This document shows positions 7,735 to 14,361 of a stretch of DNA of 19,234 bases, piece by piece. The notes under the pieces were generated by a model. The model saw nothing but the letters and a program-made list of their open reading frames with translations, made no database searches and was not told the DNA's origin. Made by a program: the position numbers and the translations under genes. Numbering within the stretch: position 1 is the first letter of the stretch; every line of letters starts with the position of its first letter. The DNA comes from JANYLN01 sp041687575 (GTDB taxonomy: Bacteria > Planctomycetota > Phycisphaerae > UBA1845 > JANYLN01), in NCBI GenBank assembly GCA_041687575.1, contig JAWLBS010000059.1, forward strand, positions 1-19,234, written 5' to 3'.

Positions 7735-7740
7735 CCTCCT
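7735..7740 (-). promoter_or_regulatory. Shine-Dalgarno site that fixes the TTG start
   Basis: On the minus strand the sequence reads AGGAGG, then the seven bases CACTGCC, then TTG. The frame has no ATG near the signal peptide, and initiation at TTG gives a standard signal peptide (Met-Lys-Trp-Arg then a hydrophobic core). This makes TTG the likely start. Confidence 0.75.
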
Positions 7741-7925
7741 CTGGCTGTACTCCAGAACCTTTGCTGCCGTTTGGTAAGACCTCTCCTGTACCGCGCTTGC
7801 AGGGGTGCCGGCTACGCCGCCGCCGTGCACCGTGAGGGTAGCCTTGGAAAGCCGCTAACCGGCCCGCGCAACTCGAAGCCGTACCTGCGGGCACCGATGC
7901 GGCGACTCAACTCCAAGCTGGCGTA

Positions 7926-7954
7926 AGTGTACTGGCATCGAGGAAAGCTTGCAA
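7926..7954 (-). promoter_or_regulatory. Candidate internal promoter for the secretin gene
   Basis: On the minus strand a -35 box TTGCAA (7954-7949), a 17-bp spacer and a -10 box TACACT (7931-7926) lie in the 262-bp gap between the PilP-position gene and the secretin. Transcription would begin near 7919, giving a leader of about 190 bases. The gap is much larger than the 48-51 bp gaps elsewhere in the cluster, which supports separate control of the secretin. The rest of the gap holds no gene. Confidence 0.45.
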
Positions 7955-7968
7955 CCAGCCAGGGTTGC
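7951..7968 (-). terminator. Weak hairpin after the PilP-position gene
   Basis: GCAACC, a 6-base loop, then GGTTGC form a perfect 6-bp stem on the minus strand, about 22 bp after the stop codon of the upstream gene. It is followed by AAGCTTTCC, which is only slightly T-rich. It overlaps the -35 box of the candidate secretin promoter. It may attenuate readthrough rather than terminate fully, or it may be a chance hairpin. Confidence 0.25.
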
Positions 7969-7989
7969 TAATCAGAGGGCGCCCATGCT

Positions 7990-9963
7990 TTACCGCCTTG
8001 GCAGGTCGATTGACGATGCGGCCACCGGCTGGGCCGCGGCCTCCTCGACCTTCACCTGCAGCTCCTTGTACATCGGGCACCTGCGGTCCACGACCGACCA
8101 CCGCTGCCGGATCGTCCCGTCCGTATCCATACTCACCAGCATCGGACTGCTCGACTGGCGCATCCTCAGCGACGAACCCTTCGTGTCCGTCCCATACGCC
8201 ACCGACGGGTCCGTCCCGATGTCCACCACGACGATGCCGGTCCGATAATCCACATCCACGCGCCCCGAGGGCGTACTCGTCGGCCGCACCTCGCCGATCG
8301 CATCGCCGATGCTCAGGTTCCGCAACGTATCCTTGAACCACCGCCCCTGCTGGAAGCGGAACACGTCCACGCTCGCCACACGCTTGTCCGCCTGGCTACC
8401 GACGAAAAAGAAGTACCGGCTGTCGGCGATTGTGATCGGCTCGCTCGGCTCGGACCACTCACCGACCATCGCCACCTGGGCGCCGGCCTGCGGATCCTTC
8501 AACTCGTTCCGATCGATGTCCGGATGCGCAAATACGTTGAACAGCACGACCCGCGTGCGATAGCGGCAAGTCCTGCCCGCCGGCGCTTGCATGTCATACA
8601 CCCAGAGCTCGGCATTGCGGGCCTGGAAACTCGCCTCCTCGGCCTGACGCTTCGTCTGTTCCTCCTGCTGCTGCTCGTACAGCTGGAGAATCTCCTGCTC
8701 CAACTGGGCAACCTGGGTCTCCAGCCCCATCACACCCTGGGCCTGGCTCAGCAGCTGCAGCGCATCTTCATACCGCTTCTCGTCCCGGGCCTTACGCGCC
8801 TCCTGCAGCGCCCGGACCGCCTGCAGACGCTGTTCGGCGCCTCCCCCGCCCGAGGAGAATCCGCCCGCCCGGGGTGCCACCCCGCCGCGGTCCATGCCGC
8901 CGGCGCCGCGGTCCATGCCGCCGGCGCCGCGGTCCATGCTGCCGCCACTGCGACCCCGGCTGCGACTGACCGACGCCCCGCGGCTCGGCCGCCTCATCAT
9001 GGGCGCAGGACGCATGACCTGGCCCGGAACCATCTGCGTCTCCTCGACCGGCGTCGGAATTCCGTACGGCGTGAACGGGTCGCCCCCGAGGATCTCGGGA
9101 AGCGGATACAGGATCTGCTCCTGTGCCTGCTGCAGGTTCGCAAACAGCGCCCGCATCGCGTCGTCATCCCCGTAGCCCACCGTGCCGTCCTGCCGGATCG
9201 TGATCTGCGACGGATAATTCACCCGTGCCGTGCGGTACGGCTGGACATCCTCCCACGGCCCCGTCGAGCCGTCCGGGTAGACCACCTGGCGCTGCGCCTG
9301 CACATCCATGAACAGCATCGCGTTGGCCTGCTCGCGCGTGTAGCCCGCCTGGGTGAACACGTCATACTGCGCCTGCATGTCGAAGTTCGCGCTGACGAAC
9401 GCCCAGACCACGTCCTTGCCTTCGGCCGCCGCCGTCGTCGCAGGCACCCCCCGCCCACTGCGGTCCATGCCCATTGCCGGGGTGGTCGAAACGACCAGCG
9501 GCTCGTCCACCAGCCCGGCCTGCGTCACGCCGGTGTACACGCCGTCGATGACCGGGGCTTTGACCGTGGCCAGCGCGTGCCGGCTGCCGATGACTCCGTC
9601 GATCGTGCCCTCGGGGGCCTCGAATTCGGGGGCCCAGGCCACCGGGCTGACGATCTGCTTGGGCGCCGCCTCCAGCGCCTGCTGCGCTTTGTGGATCTCC
9701 TCCACCGGACCGGTGATGTTGTCGCCCCCGTTGCCGGTCTGGGGCGGCGTGAACCTCGCCTGCTGGTAACCGGTAGCCACCTGCGCCGCAATAGCGCCCA
9801 GCTCACGGTCCAGTTCGCCAGGCGAGAGGGTCTTGCCCGCCACGCTCACCGTCACCGGCGTGCTGATCACATAACTGTAAACCACGAAGACGAACAACAG
9901 CCCGGCGATGCCGACAACGGCCTTCTCGACGTGCTGTTCAATCGGGTTGACGCCCTTGGCCAT
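7990..9963 (-). CDS. Single-pass inner-membrane protein in the PilP position of the pil-like operon
   Basis: The 657-residue product has a short cytoplasmic N-terminus and one membrane segment (about 15-33), with the rest predicted periplasmic. AAGGGG lies six bases before the ATG. Residues 40-310 are not recognised. Residues 311-375 form a Pro/Arg/Gly-rich low-complexity region with three Met-Asp-Arg-Gly units (343-361). A Glu/Gln-rich coiled coil with one TPR-like helix pair follows (about 376-447). Residues 464-515 resemble a fibronectin-III-like strand set (TCRYRTRVVLFN, then EWSEPSEPI), and the C-terminal 100 residues look beta-rich. It follows the PilO-like gene by 48 bp. Position and topology suggest the PilP or GspC role, linking the inner-membrane complex to the secretin. 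PilP is usually a lipoprotein of about 170-180 residues; this protein has no lipobox and is far longer, so homology is unproven. Confidence 0.8.
   Translation of the reverse strand: MAKGVNPIEQHVEKAVVGIAGLLFVFVVYSYVISTPVTVSVAGKTLSPGELDRELGAIAAQVATGYQQARFTPPQTGNGGDNITGPVEEIHKAQQALEAAPKQIVSPVAWAPEFEAPEGTIDGVIGSRHALATVKAPVIDGVYTGVTQAGLVDEPLVVSTTPAMGMDRSGRGVPATTAAAEGKDVVWAFVSANFDMQAQYDVFTQAGYTREQANAMLFMDVQAQRQVVYPDGSTGPWEDVQPYRTARVNYPSQITIRQDGTVGYGDDDAMRALFANLQQAQEQILYPLPEILGGDPFTPYGIPTPVEETQMVPGQVMRPAPMMRRPSRGASVSRSRGRSGGSMDRGAGGMDRGAGGMDRGGVAPRAGGFSSGGGGAEQRLQAVRALQEARKARDEKRYEDALQLLSQAQGVMGLETQVAQLEQEILQLYEQQQEEQTKRQAEEASFQARNAELWVYDMQAPAGRTCRYRTRVVLFNVFAHPDIDRNELKDPQAGAQVAMVGEWSEPSEPITIADSRYFFFVGSQADKRVASVDVFRFQQGRWFKDTLRNLSIGDAIGEVRPTSTPSGRVDVDYRTGIVVVDIGTDPSVAYGTDTKGSSLRMRQSSSPMLVSMDTDGTIRQRWSVVDRRCPMYKELQVKVEEAAAQPVAASSIDLPRR
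8881..8937 (-). repeat. Met-Asp-Arg-Gly array in the PilP-position gene
   Basis: Residues 343-361 read as three units: two of MDRGAGG (21 bp each, nearly identical at the DNA level) and a final MDRGG. The core ATGGACCGCGGC matches the arrays in the two upstream genes. The longer 7-residue period is specific to this gene. A lone diverged copy (MDRSG) occurs at residues 166-170. Confidence 0.9.
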
Positions 9964-10011
9964 AACCTGCCCCTTTATTGCGCCTGGTCCAGCTTCCGTG
10001 CAATTCTCAAC

Positions 10012-11529
10012 TCAGCGGCGGAACGCGCCCGCCCCGCCCGCGGCCCCCTCGCCACCGAGGCGAGCCTTGACCTCCTCGGGCATCATCTTTTCATAGATCT
10101 CGCGGAAGAACAGGGCCTCGCAGACGATGTCCACGTCGATCGCCGGCTCCGATCCGTACAGGTAGCCGCGCTCCCGGGCGGCTGTCATGTTCACGTCGCG
10201 GTACTGCACGGTGATCGGCGTGTAGAAATTCTGCTTCGCCAGCGCCGTAAGCACCCGCGGCAGCGCCCGCGCGTCGATCACCAGGTTCAGCGCGAACTGC
10301 ACCACGTCGTACTCGCCCGTGCGGCCGCGACCCGTAAACGACAGATCGGTCGTGCCGATCGCCATGTTCCCCGAGCCCGACCGGCCCGCCTGGCCGCCGT
10401 GCAGCACCGACATCGAGCCGGAGGAGAACCCGCCGCCCCGGCCGCCACCACTGATGTCCCGGTCCGCCGAGCTCGTGATGTAGTCGCTGATGTCCAGGCT
10501 CACCAGATGCTTGACCGGCAGGTGGGCGACCCACTGCTGGTCCTCAGGCAACTGGGCCGCCGCCTGCTCGTTTACGTTGCGCAGCGCCTGTGCCACGTCC
10601 TGGTCGATCCAGTAGAACATCTGGGCGGCCCACAGGTCCACGGGCGTCGGACGCTCAACCGATTCGACCATCGGATGCACCATGAACGACTGCTCGCCGG
10701 TGTAGGTCCAGATCGCCGTGGCGACCTGGTAAATCGCTATCTGCTGTGCCTGCGGCAGGAGCACCTCGCGCGGCGGAATTGCCCCCTCCGGCGTCCGGCC
10801 CGCCGTAAGCGCCCCCGGCTGGCGGCTGTACGGCGCCCCCATCCCGCCCCGATCGAAATTGCCCCGATCCATGCCACCACGGTCCATGCCGCCGCGGTCG
10901 AAATTGCCACGGTCCATGCCGCCACGGTCCATGCCGCCACGGTCCATGCCGCCACGGTCGAAATTGCCCCGGTCCATGCCGCCACGCATGTCCGCCGGGA
11001 CCGCGCGAGAAACGCGTGGCACGTACCCGGACACGTCAGGCGCCTGCGGCACGTTCAGCTCGCCGCCGACGACCTGGAACTTCAGCTGCTTGCGGTGCTT
11101 GTCCTCGAGGCGATTGATGATCTGCTGCACCATTTCGCCGGAAGGGGCCCGCCCGCCGCGGAGCACCTGCGGCAGCTCGTTGACCGCCTGCCGGTAGGCC
11201 AGGCGGAACTGGTAGCCGGAGTCCGGGGCCTGGGCGGTCGGAAACACGCCCTCCTGCAGCGGCTGCCGCTCGTTGACCGCCAGCGCCTCTTCGAGGGCCT
11301 TCTTGGTGCCCGCGAAGGCCGTATCGAAATGCTGCCTGGCCTCGCTGATCATCTGCTCGTTGGCCGCGTTGTTGCGCACCCGGTCGAGCTGCGAGGCCAC
11401 GTCCGCAATCGATTGCGTCTGCGAGCGAACCTGGTCGAAGCCCATGAGCGTCCACACGCCGATCCCGATCGCGGCGACGGCGATCAGCCCGCATGCCAGC
11501 AAGATCCAGTTCTTTTTTACCCAATCCAT
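10012..11529 (-). CDS. PilO-like single-pass inner-membrane protein with a pentapeptide-repeat linker
   Basis: The 505-residue product starts behind AGGAG at a 7-base spacing. It has a short Lys-containing cytoplasmic tip, one membrane helix (about 8-30), and a helical, probably coiled-coil stretch (about 33-90). Residues 185-229 are nine consecutive pentapeptides of [M/F]-D-R-G-[G/N]. Residues about 250-350 are a mixed helical domain, then comes a second Gly/Ser-rich stretch (360-388). The C-terminal 90 residues contain DVVQFALNLVIDARALPRVL (408-427) and FYTPITVQYRDVNM (435-448), which look like the ferredoxin-like fold ending PilO and GspM proteins. Its place between the PilM/N fusion and the PilP-position gene agrees. 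PilO normally has about 200 residues; the excess is low complexity plus the middle domain. The role proposed is the periplasmic dimer partner of the PilN-like part. Assignment rests on topology, order and weak motif likeness. Confidence 0.82.
   Translation of the reverse strand: MDWVKKNWILLACGLIAVAAIGIGVWTLMGFDQVRSQTQSIADVASQLDRVRNNAANEQMISEARQHFDTAFAGTKKALEEALAVNERQPLQEGVFPTAQAPDSGYQFRLAYRQAVNELPQVLRGGRAPSGEMVQQIINRLEDKHRKQLKFQVVGGELNVPQAPDVSGYVPRVSRAVPADMRGGMDRGNFDRGGMDRGGMDRGGMDRGNFDRGGMDRGGMDRGNFDRGGMGAPYSRQPGALTAGRTPEGAIPPREVLLPQAQQIAIYQVATAIWTYTGEQSFMVHPMVESVERPTPVDLWAAQMFYWIDQDVAQALRNVNEQAAAQLPEDQQWVAHLPVKHLVSLDISDYITSSADRDISGGGRGGGFSSGSMSVLHGGQAGRSGSGNMAIGTTDLSFTGRGRTGEYDVVQFALNLVIDARALPRVLTALAKQNFYTPITVQYRDVNMTAARERGYLYGSEPAIDVDIVCEALFFREIYEKMMPEEVKARLGGEGAAGGAGAFRR
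10843..10977 (-). repeat. Nine-unit 15-bp array encoding [M/F]DRG[G/N]
   Basis: Nine perfect-length 15-bp units encode residues 185-229 with no insertions. They run as MDRGN-FDRGG pairs alternating with plain MDRGG units. The coding unit is ATGGACCGTGGCGGC with synonymous changes, mainly CGT/CGG/CGC, and AAT-TTC replaces GGC-ATG at the Asn-Phe junctions. A partial MRGG unit (181-184) precedes the array. Higher-order MDRGN-FDRGG blocks recurring three times suggest duplication of multi-unit segments. Confidence 0.95.
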
Positions 11530-11580
11530 CTCGACGCTCCTGAAAAACCGCCCGCTCGGCGAGCCGGCTTTTAGCTCATG

Positions 11581-13875
11581 TCACCGAACCCGCGACCTGG
11601 TCCCCGTCTGGCCCTCTTGAGGCGATTCACCGAGAACGACGGTCAACTTCACCTCGAAGACGTAGTCCGACAACGCCACCTCCCCGGTCAGCGGATCGAG
11701 GACAGGTCCATCCTGACGCCCCCCGGTATACGAACCGCCTCCGAGGCCGCTCAAGCCGCTGCGGCCGTACGCGCCGCTTCGCGTGCCGCCGCCGATTCCG
11801 CCACGGTCCATCCCGCCGCCACGCATGTCCATGCCGCCACGGTCCATCCCGCCACGGTCCATGCCGCCGCCACGCATGTCCATCCCGCCACGACCACCGT
11901 ACCCGCCACTGGCACGCCCGCCGAGCGAACCGCCTCCGGTGAACCGGGAGTTGATCGCATCCTCCGGCACCCAGGCGCCCAGGACGTAGGCATGCGGATT
12001 CTGAACATGCTGGATCGGCAACACCTGCGGCGTGGTGTCAACCTTCTCGACATAGAACTTCACCAGGTCGCCCTTGACGTTTTGCAGGCTCTCGGCCCAG
12101 CGGGTCACGAACACCACCGCCTGCGACTGGTTCGCCCCGTACGGCGTCCGGCCCCGGATCGTCAGAAGAAACCCCCTCGCCCCGCTCTCTGCCGAATCCG
12201 CAGCGGCCCCCATGCCCATGCCCATCCCGCCGCGGCCGCCGCCGCCGCGGTCCATGTCCCCGCCACCCATGCCGCCCGGCATCGCCTGCCCCGCAAACGC
12301 CAGCCCCGTGTCCTGCACGTACTGCGACTCGACTTCGTTGATGTAGATCAACTCCCGCTGCGAACGGGGGGCCTGCTCGAGCGCCGCCTTGTAAGCGGCC
12401 ACGTCCTGCACATCAGCCAGGCCCGACTTCGCCTGCGGCAACGTCGCATGCAACCGGTCCATCAACTCGACCCAAAACGCGCGGTTCTTGTACAGGTCGG
12501 CGATCTGCGCCAACTCGGCGGCGCCGCTGGTCTGGTTGAGCACCTGCTGGTACTCGTTCCCGAGCGCCTGGGCCGCCTTGAGCACCGCCTGGGCCTGCCC
12601 GTAACCGTTGCCCGCATTCGCCCCGGCGTTCTGGATCACGTTCTGCGCCTGCGACGTGCCCGCGATCGTCACGCTGCGGGCCCCCTGCTCGAGGCTCTCC
12701 ACCGTCGACGAATAACTCGCCTTGCTGTACATCAGCGCCCCGGCCGCCACGGCGAACACCGCCGCCGCCCCGGCAAACCACGGCGTCTTGCGCTGCCAGA
12801 CCATCGCCCGAGCGATCTCCGGCGGCAGCAGGCTGTTCTCGATCTTGGCCGCCCCCAACCCTTGCAGCGCCAGGCCGTAGGCCACCCCCCAGCTCAGGAC
12901 ATATTCGTTGAACACGCCGGGGTTCACCCCCTGGGCGAACTGCAGTTTCTTGAAACCGCTCAGCCGCTCGACCTCCATCTGCAGGTTCTGCTGGAGGTAC
13001 TTCTGCAGCCCGGGCAACTTGAAGGCGTTGCCCATGCCGATCACCTTGACCATCTGCGCGTCGCGGTGCGTACTGTTGTAATAGCCCAGCGACCGCTGGA
13101 TCTCGGCGACCAGGTCCGCGAAGACCGGACGCATCGCCTGGAAGATCTGGCGGGCATACCGACTGGACGCGGCCGTCCGCTTGAGCGCCTCGGCCTTGCC
13201 GAAGCTCAGCTTGAACGACTTGACCAGCGCCTCGGTGAAGTTGTTTCCGCCCAGCGGGATGTTGCGGGTCCACGCCCCGTCGCCTCGGGCGACGACCAGA
13301 TCGGTGTTCTGCGCGCCGACGTCCAGGATCACCACCGCCCCGTCATCCGGCGTGTCGTCGAAGGCCAGGTAGTTGTACAGGCCCAGCGGGCTCGCCTGCA
13401 CCAGCACCGGCTCGATCCCCCGGTCGATGAACACCGAGAGGTACTTGCGGACCAGGTCGCGGCGGATCGCGAAGATTCCCACCTCGACTTCCGGGCTGTC
13501 TTCGCTGGCGAAGACCTGGTAGTCCCAGATCACCTCGTCGATGTCGAAGGGGATCTGCTGCTGCGCCTCGTACGTGACGATACTGTTGATCTTCTTGGGT
13601 TCGACGGGAGGCAGCTTCGTGAACCGCGTGAAGGTCTGCTGACCCGGCACGCCCAGCACCACGTCGCTGCCCCGAAGGTCGTTGCGGCTGACGAACTTCT
13701 CCGCCGCCTCCGCCAGTAGCGCATCGGCGTCCACCTCGGGCTGCGAAAGGATCTGCGGGTATTCCACCACGTCGAAGGCAAGCACCTCGGCCGCGTCGCC
13801 CTCCAGACGCATCTTCACGCCCCGAAGAGCCAGCTGCCCGACGTCGATGCCCCAAACAACCTTCTGTCCCGCCAT
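11581..13875 (-). CDS. pilM: PilM-like actin-fold ATPase fused to a PilN-like membrane/periplasmic region
   Basis: The 764-residue product starts behind a perfect AGGAGG at a 7-base spacing. Residues 1-345 are a PilM domain: phosphate-1 motif WGIDVGQLALRGVKM (8-22), the SHS2-type region VPGQQTFTRFTKLPPVEP (76-93) followed by EAQQQIPFDIDEVIWDYQV (103-121), phosphate-2 motif ILDVGAQNTDLVV (183-195) and adenosine motif VIGMGNAFKLPGL (278-290). A membrane helix follows at about 365-384. Residues 385-530 are helical, and 567-620 (GFLLTIRGRTPYG then VVFVTRWAESLQN) look like the PilN periplasmic fold. Two Gly/Met/Arg-rich stretches carry MDRGG units (541-550, 665-693). In type IV pilus systems cytoplasmic PilM binds the PilN N-terminal tail; here both appear on one chain. 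Typical PilM has about 350 residues and PilN about 180-200. It is the first gene of the cluster. PilM assignment is confident; the PilN part is an inference. Confidence 0.92.
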   Translation of the reverse strand: MAGQKVVWGIDVGQLALRGVKMRLEGDAAEVLAFDVVEYPQILSQPEVDADALLAEAAEKFVSRNDLRGSDVVLGVPGQQTFTRFTKLPPVEPKKINSIVTYEAQQQIPFDIDEVIWDYQVFASEDSPEVEVGIFAIRRDLVRKYLSVFIDRGIEPVLVQASPLGLYNYLAFDDTPDDGAVVILDVGAQNTDLVVARGDGAWTRNIPLGGNNFTEALVKSFKLSFGKAEALKRTAASSRYARQIFQAMRPVFADLVAEIQRSLGYYNSTHRDAQMVKVIGMGNAFKLPGLQKYLQQNLQMEVERLSGFKKLQFAQGVNPGVFNEYVLSWGVAYGLALQGLGAAKIENSLLPPEIARAMVWQRKTPWFAGAAAVFAVAAGALMYSKASYSSTVESLEQGARSVTIAGTSQAQNVIQNAGANAGNGYGQAQAVLKAAQALGNEYQQVLNQTSGAAELAQIADLYKNRAFWVELMDRLHATLPQAKSGLADVQDVAAYKAALEQAPRSQRELIYINEVESQYVQDTGLAFAGQAMPGGMGGGDMDRGGGGRGGMGMGMGAAADSAESGARGFLLTIRGRTPYGANQSQAVVFVTRWAESLQNVKGDLVKFYVEKVDTTPQVLPIQHVQNPHAYVLGAWVPEDAINSRFTGGGSLGGRASGGYGGRGGMDMRGGGMDRGGMDRGGMDMRGGGMDRGGIGGGTRSGAYGRSGLSGLGGGSYTGGRQDGPVLDPLTGEVALSDYVFEVKLTVVLGESPQEGQTGTRSRVR
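11797..11883 (-). repeat. MDRGG/MDMRGGG array in the pilM-like gene
   Basis: Residues 665-693 read MDMRGGG, MDRGG, MDRGG, MDMRGGG, MDRGG: alternating 21-bp and 15-bp units. The 15-bp units match the array in the next gene at the DNA level (ATGGACCGTGGCGGC). A further single MDRGG lies at 12226-12255 in the same gene, in a separate Gly/Met-rich stretch. Confidence 0.95.
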
Positions 13876-13882
13876 ATCAGCG

Positions 13883-13888
13883 CCTCCT
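13883..13888 (-). promoter_or_regulatory. Shine-Dalgarno site of the pilM-like gene
   Basis: On the minus strand AGGAGG is followed by seven bases (CGCTGAT) and the ATG at 13875. This is as strong as the secretin site and decides the start over any alternative. Confidence 0.8.
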
Positions 13889-14056
13889 GTTGCGCGCCTC
13901 TGTCTGTCCGCCCGTCACCGGGTCTGACAGTCTAAGCCACATCACCTTCGCCCGCCACGCCTGGCCTGAAAACCCGTTGCCAGCACTGCTGCGCCCCTTC
14001 GGCGTATGCGACAACCCGCCACGACGCCGGCGCCCCGCCGGGCGTCGCACCGCTAC

Positions 14057-14085
14057 CAGATATATTATCTGACACAAATCGTCAA
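14057..14085 (-). promoter_or_regulatory. Candidate promoter for the pil-like operon, overlapping a palindrome
   Basis: On the minus strand a -35 box TTGACG (14085-14080) is followed by a 17-bp spacer and TATCTG (14062-14057). The -35 matches 5 of 6 consensus positions; the -10 is weak. The -10 and the adjacent spacer coincide with a 15-bp perfect inverted repeat, CAGATA-TAT-TATCTG (14057-14071), which could be an operator for a dimeric regulator. The leader to the pilM-like start would be about 175 bases. Confidence 0.4.
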
Positions 14086-14138
14086 TTCGCAGTCCGCACC
14101 GGCCGGCCCGCTCGACGCATACCTTTTTCACACTATCC

Positions 14139-14166
14139 ACATTACCGTAAATTCGTGCCGATACAA
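14139..14166 (-). promoter_or_regulatory. Second candidate promoter for the pil-like operon
   Basis: On the minus strand TTGTAT (14166-14161), a 16-bp spacer and TAATGT (14144-14139) form an alternative sigma70-like pair in the most AT-rich part of the gap. The leader would be about 257 bases. It could be used as well as, or instead of, the one at 14057-14085. Confidence 0.3.
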
Positions 14167-14361
14167 CACTTCCTACGAAAATCACACCGGCTTGTTCTGA
14201 GCCCGACACCCCGCCGCCGCCGCCCGGCAACACGCAGCGTCCCCCCTGCGCAGCTGCCCAAACGGCCCCCCGGCTGGTACACTGCGGCAACCGTCGAGGC
14301 TGCTCGATCGGACCAAATGCGATAACTGGTGACAAAATAAGAGGTTGCAGGATTCACGGAC

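Larger units (their letters stand above)
13876..14361. other. Divergent intergenic region between the pil-like operon and xseA
   Basis: The 486 bp are relatively AT-rich around 14055-14190, unlike the coding DNA on both sides, and contain no credible gene. They should hold the promoter of the four-gene minus-strand cluster and that of xseA. Two minus-strand candidates and a palindrome are listed separately. For xseA I see no convincing -35/-10 pair. Confidence 0.6.

Noticed and set aside
7728..7925. Riboswitch or small RNA in the long secretin leader
   Set aside because: The leader contains GC-rich inverted segments, but I cannot match any known riboswitch core by eye, and a terminator-like U tract is absent.
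10843..10977. CRISPR-like array because of regular 15-bp repeats
   Set aside because: The units are contiguous, in frame, without spacers, and encode a pentapeptide inside a gene. This is a coding minisatellite.
8524..11574. Plus-strand open frame of 1016 codons antisense to the PilO- and PilP-position genes
   Set aside because: It runs through two genes and the gap between them, and its Ala/Thr/Val/His repeats are just the antisense reading of the MDRGG array. No ribosome binding site or motif supports it.
11578..13719. Plus-strand open frame of 713 codons antisense to the pilM-like gene
   Set aside because: PilM motifs on the other strand are unambiguous. This frame is an antisense shadow with Arg/His/Leu bias.
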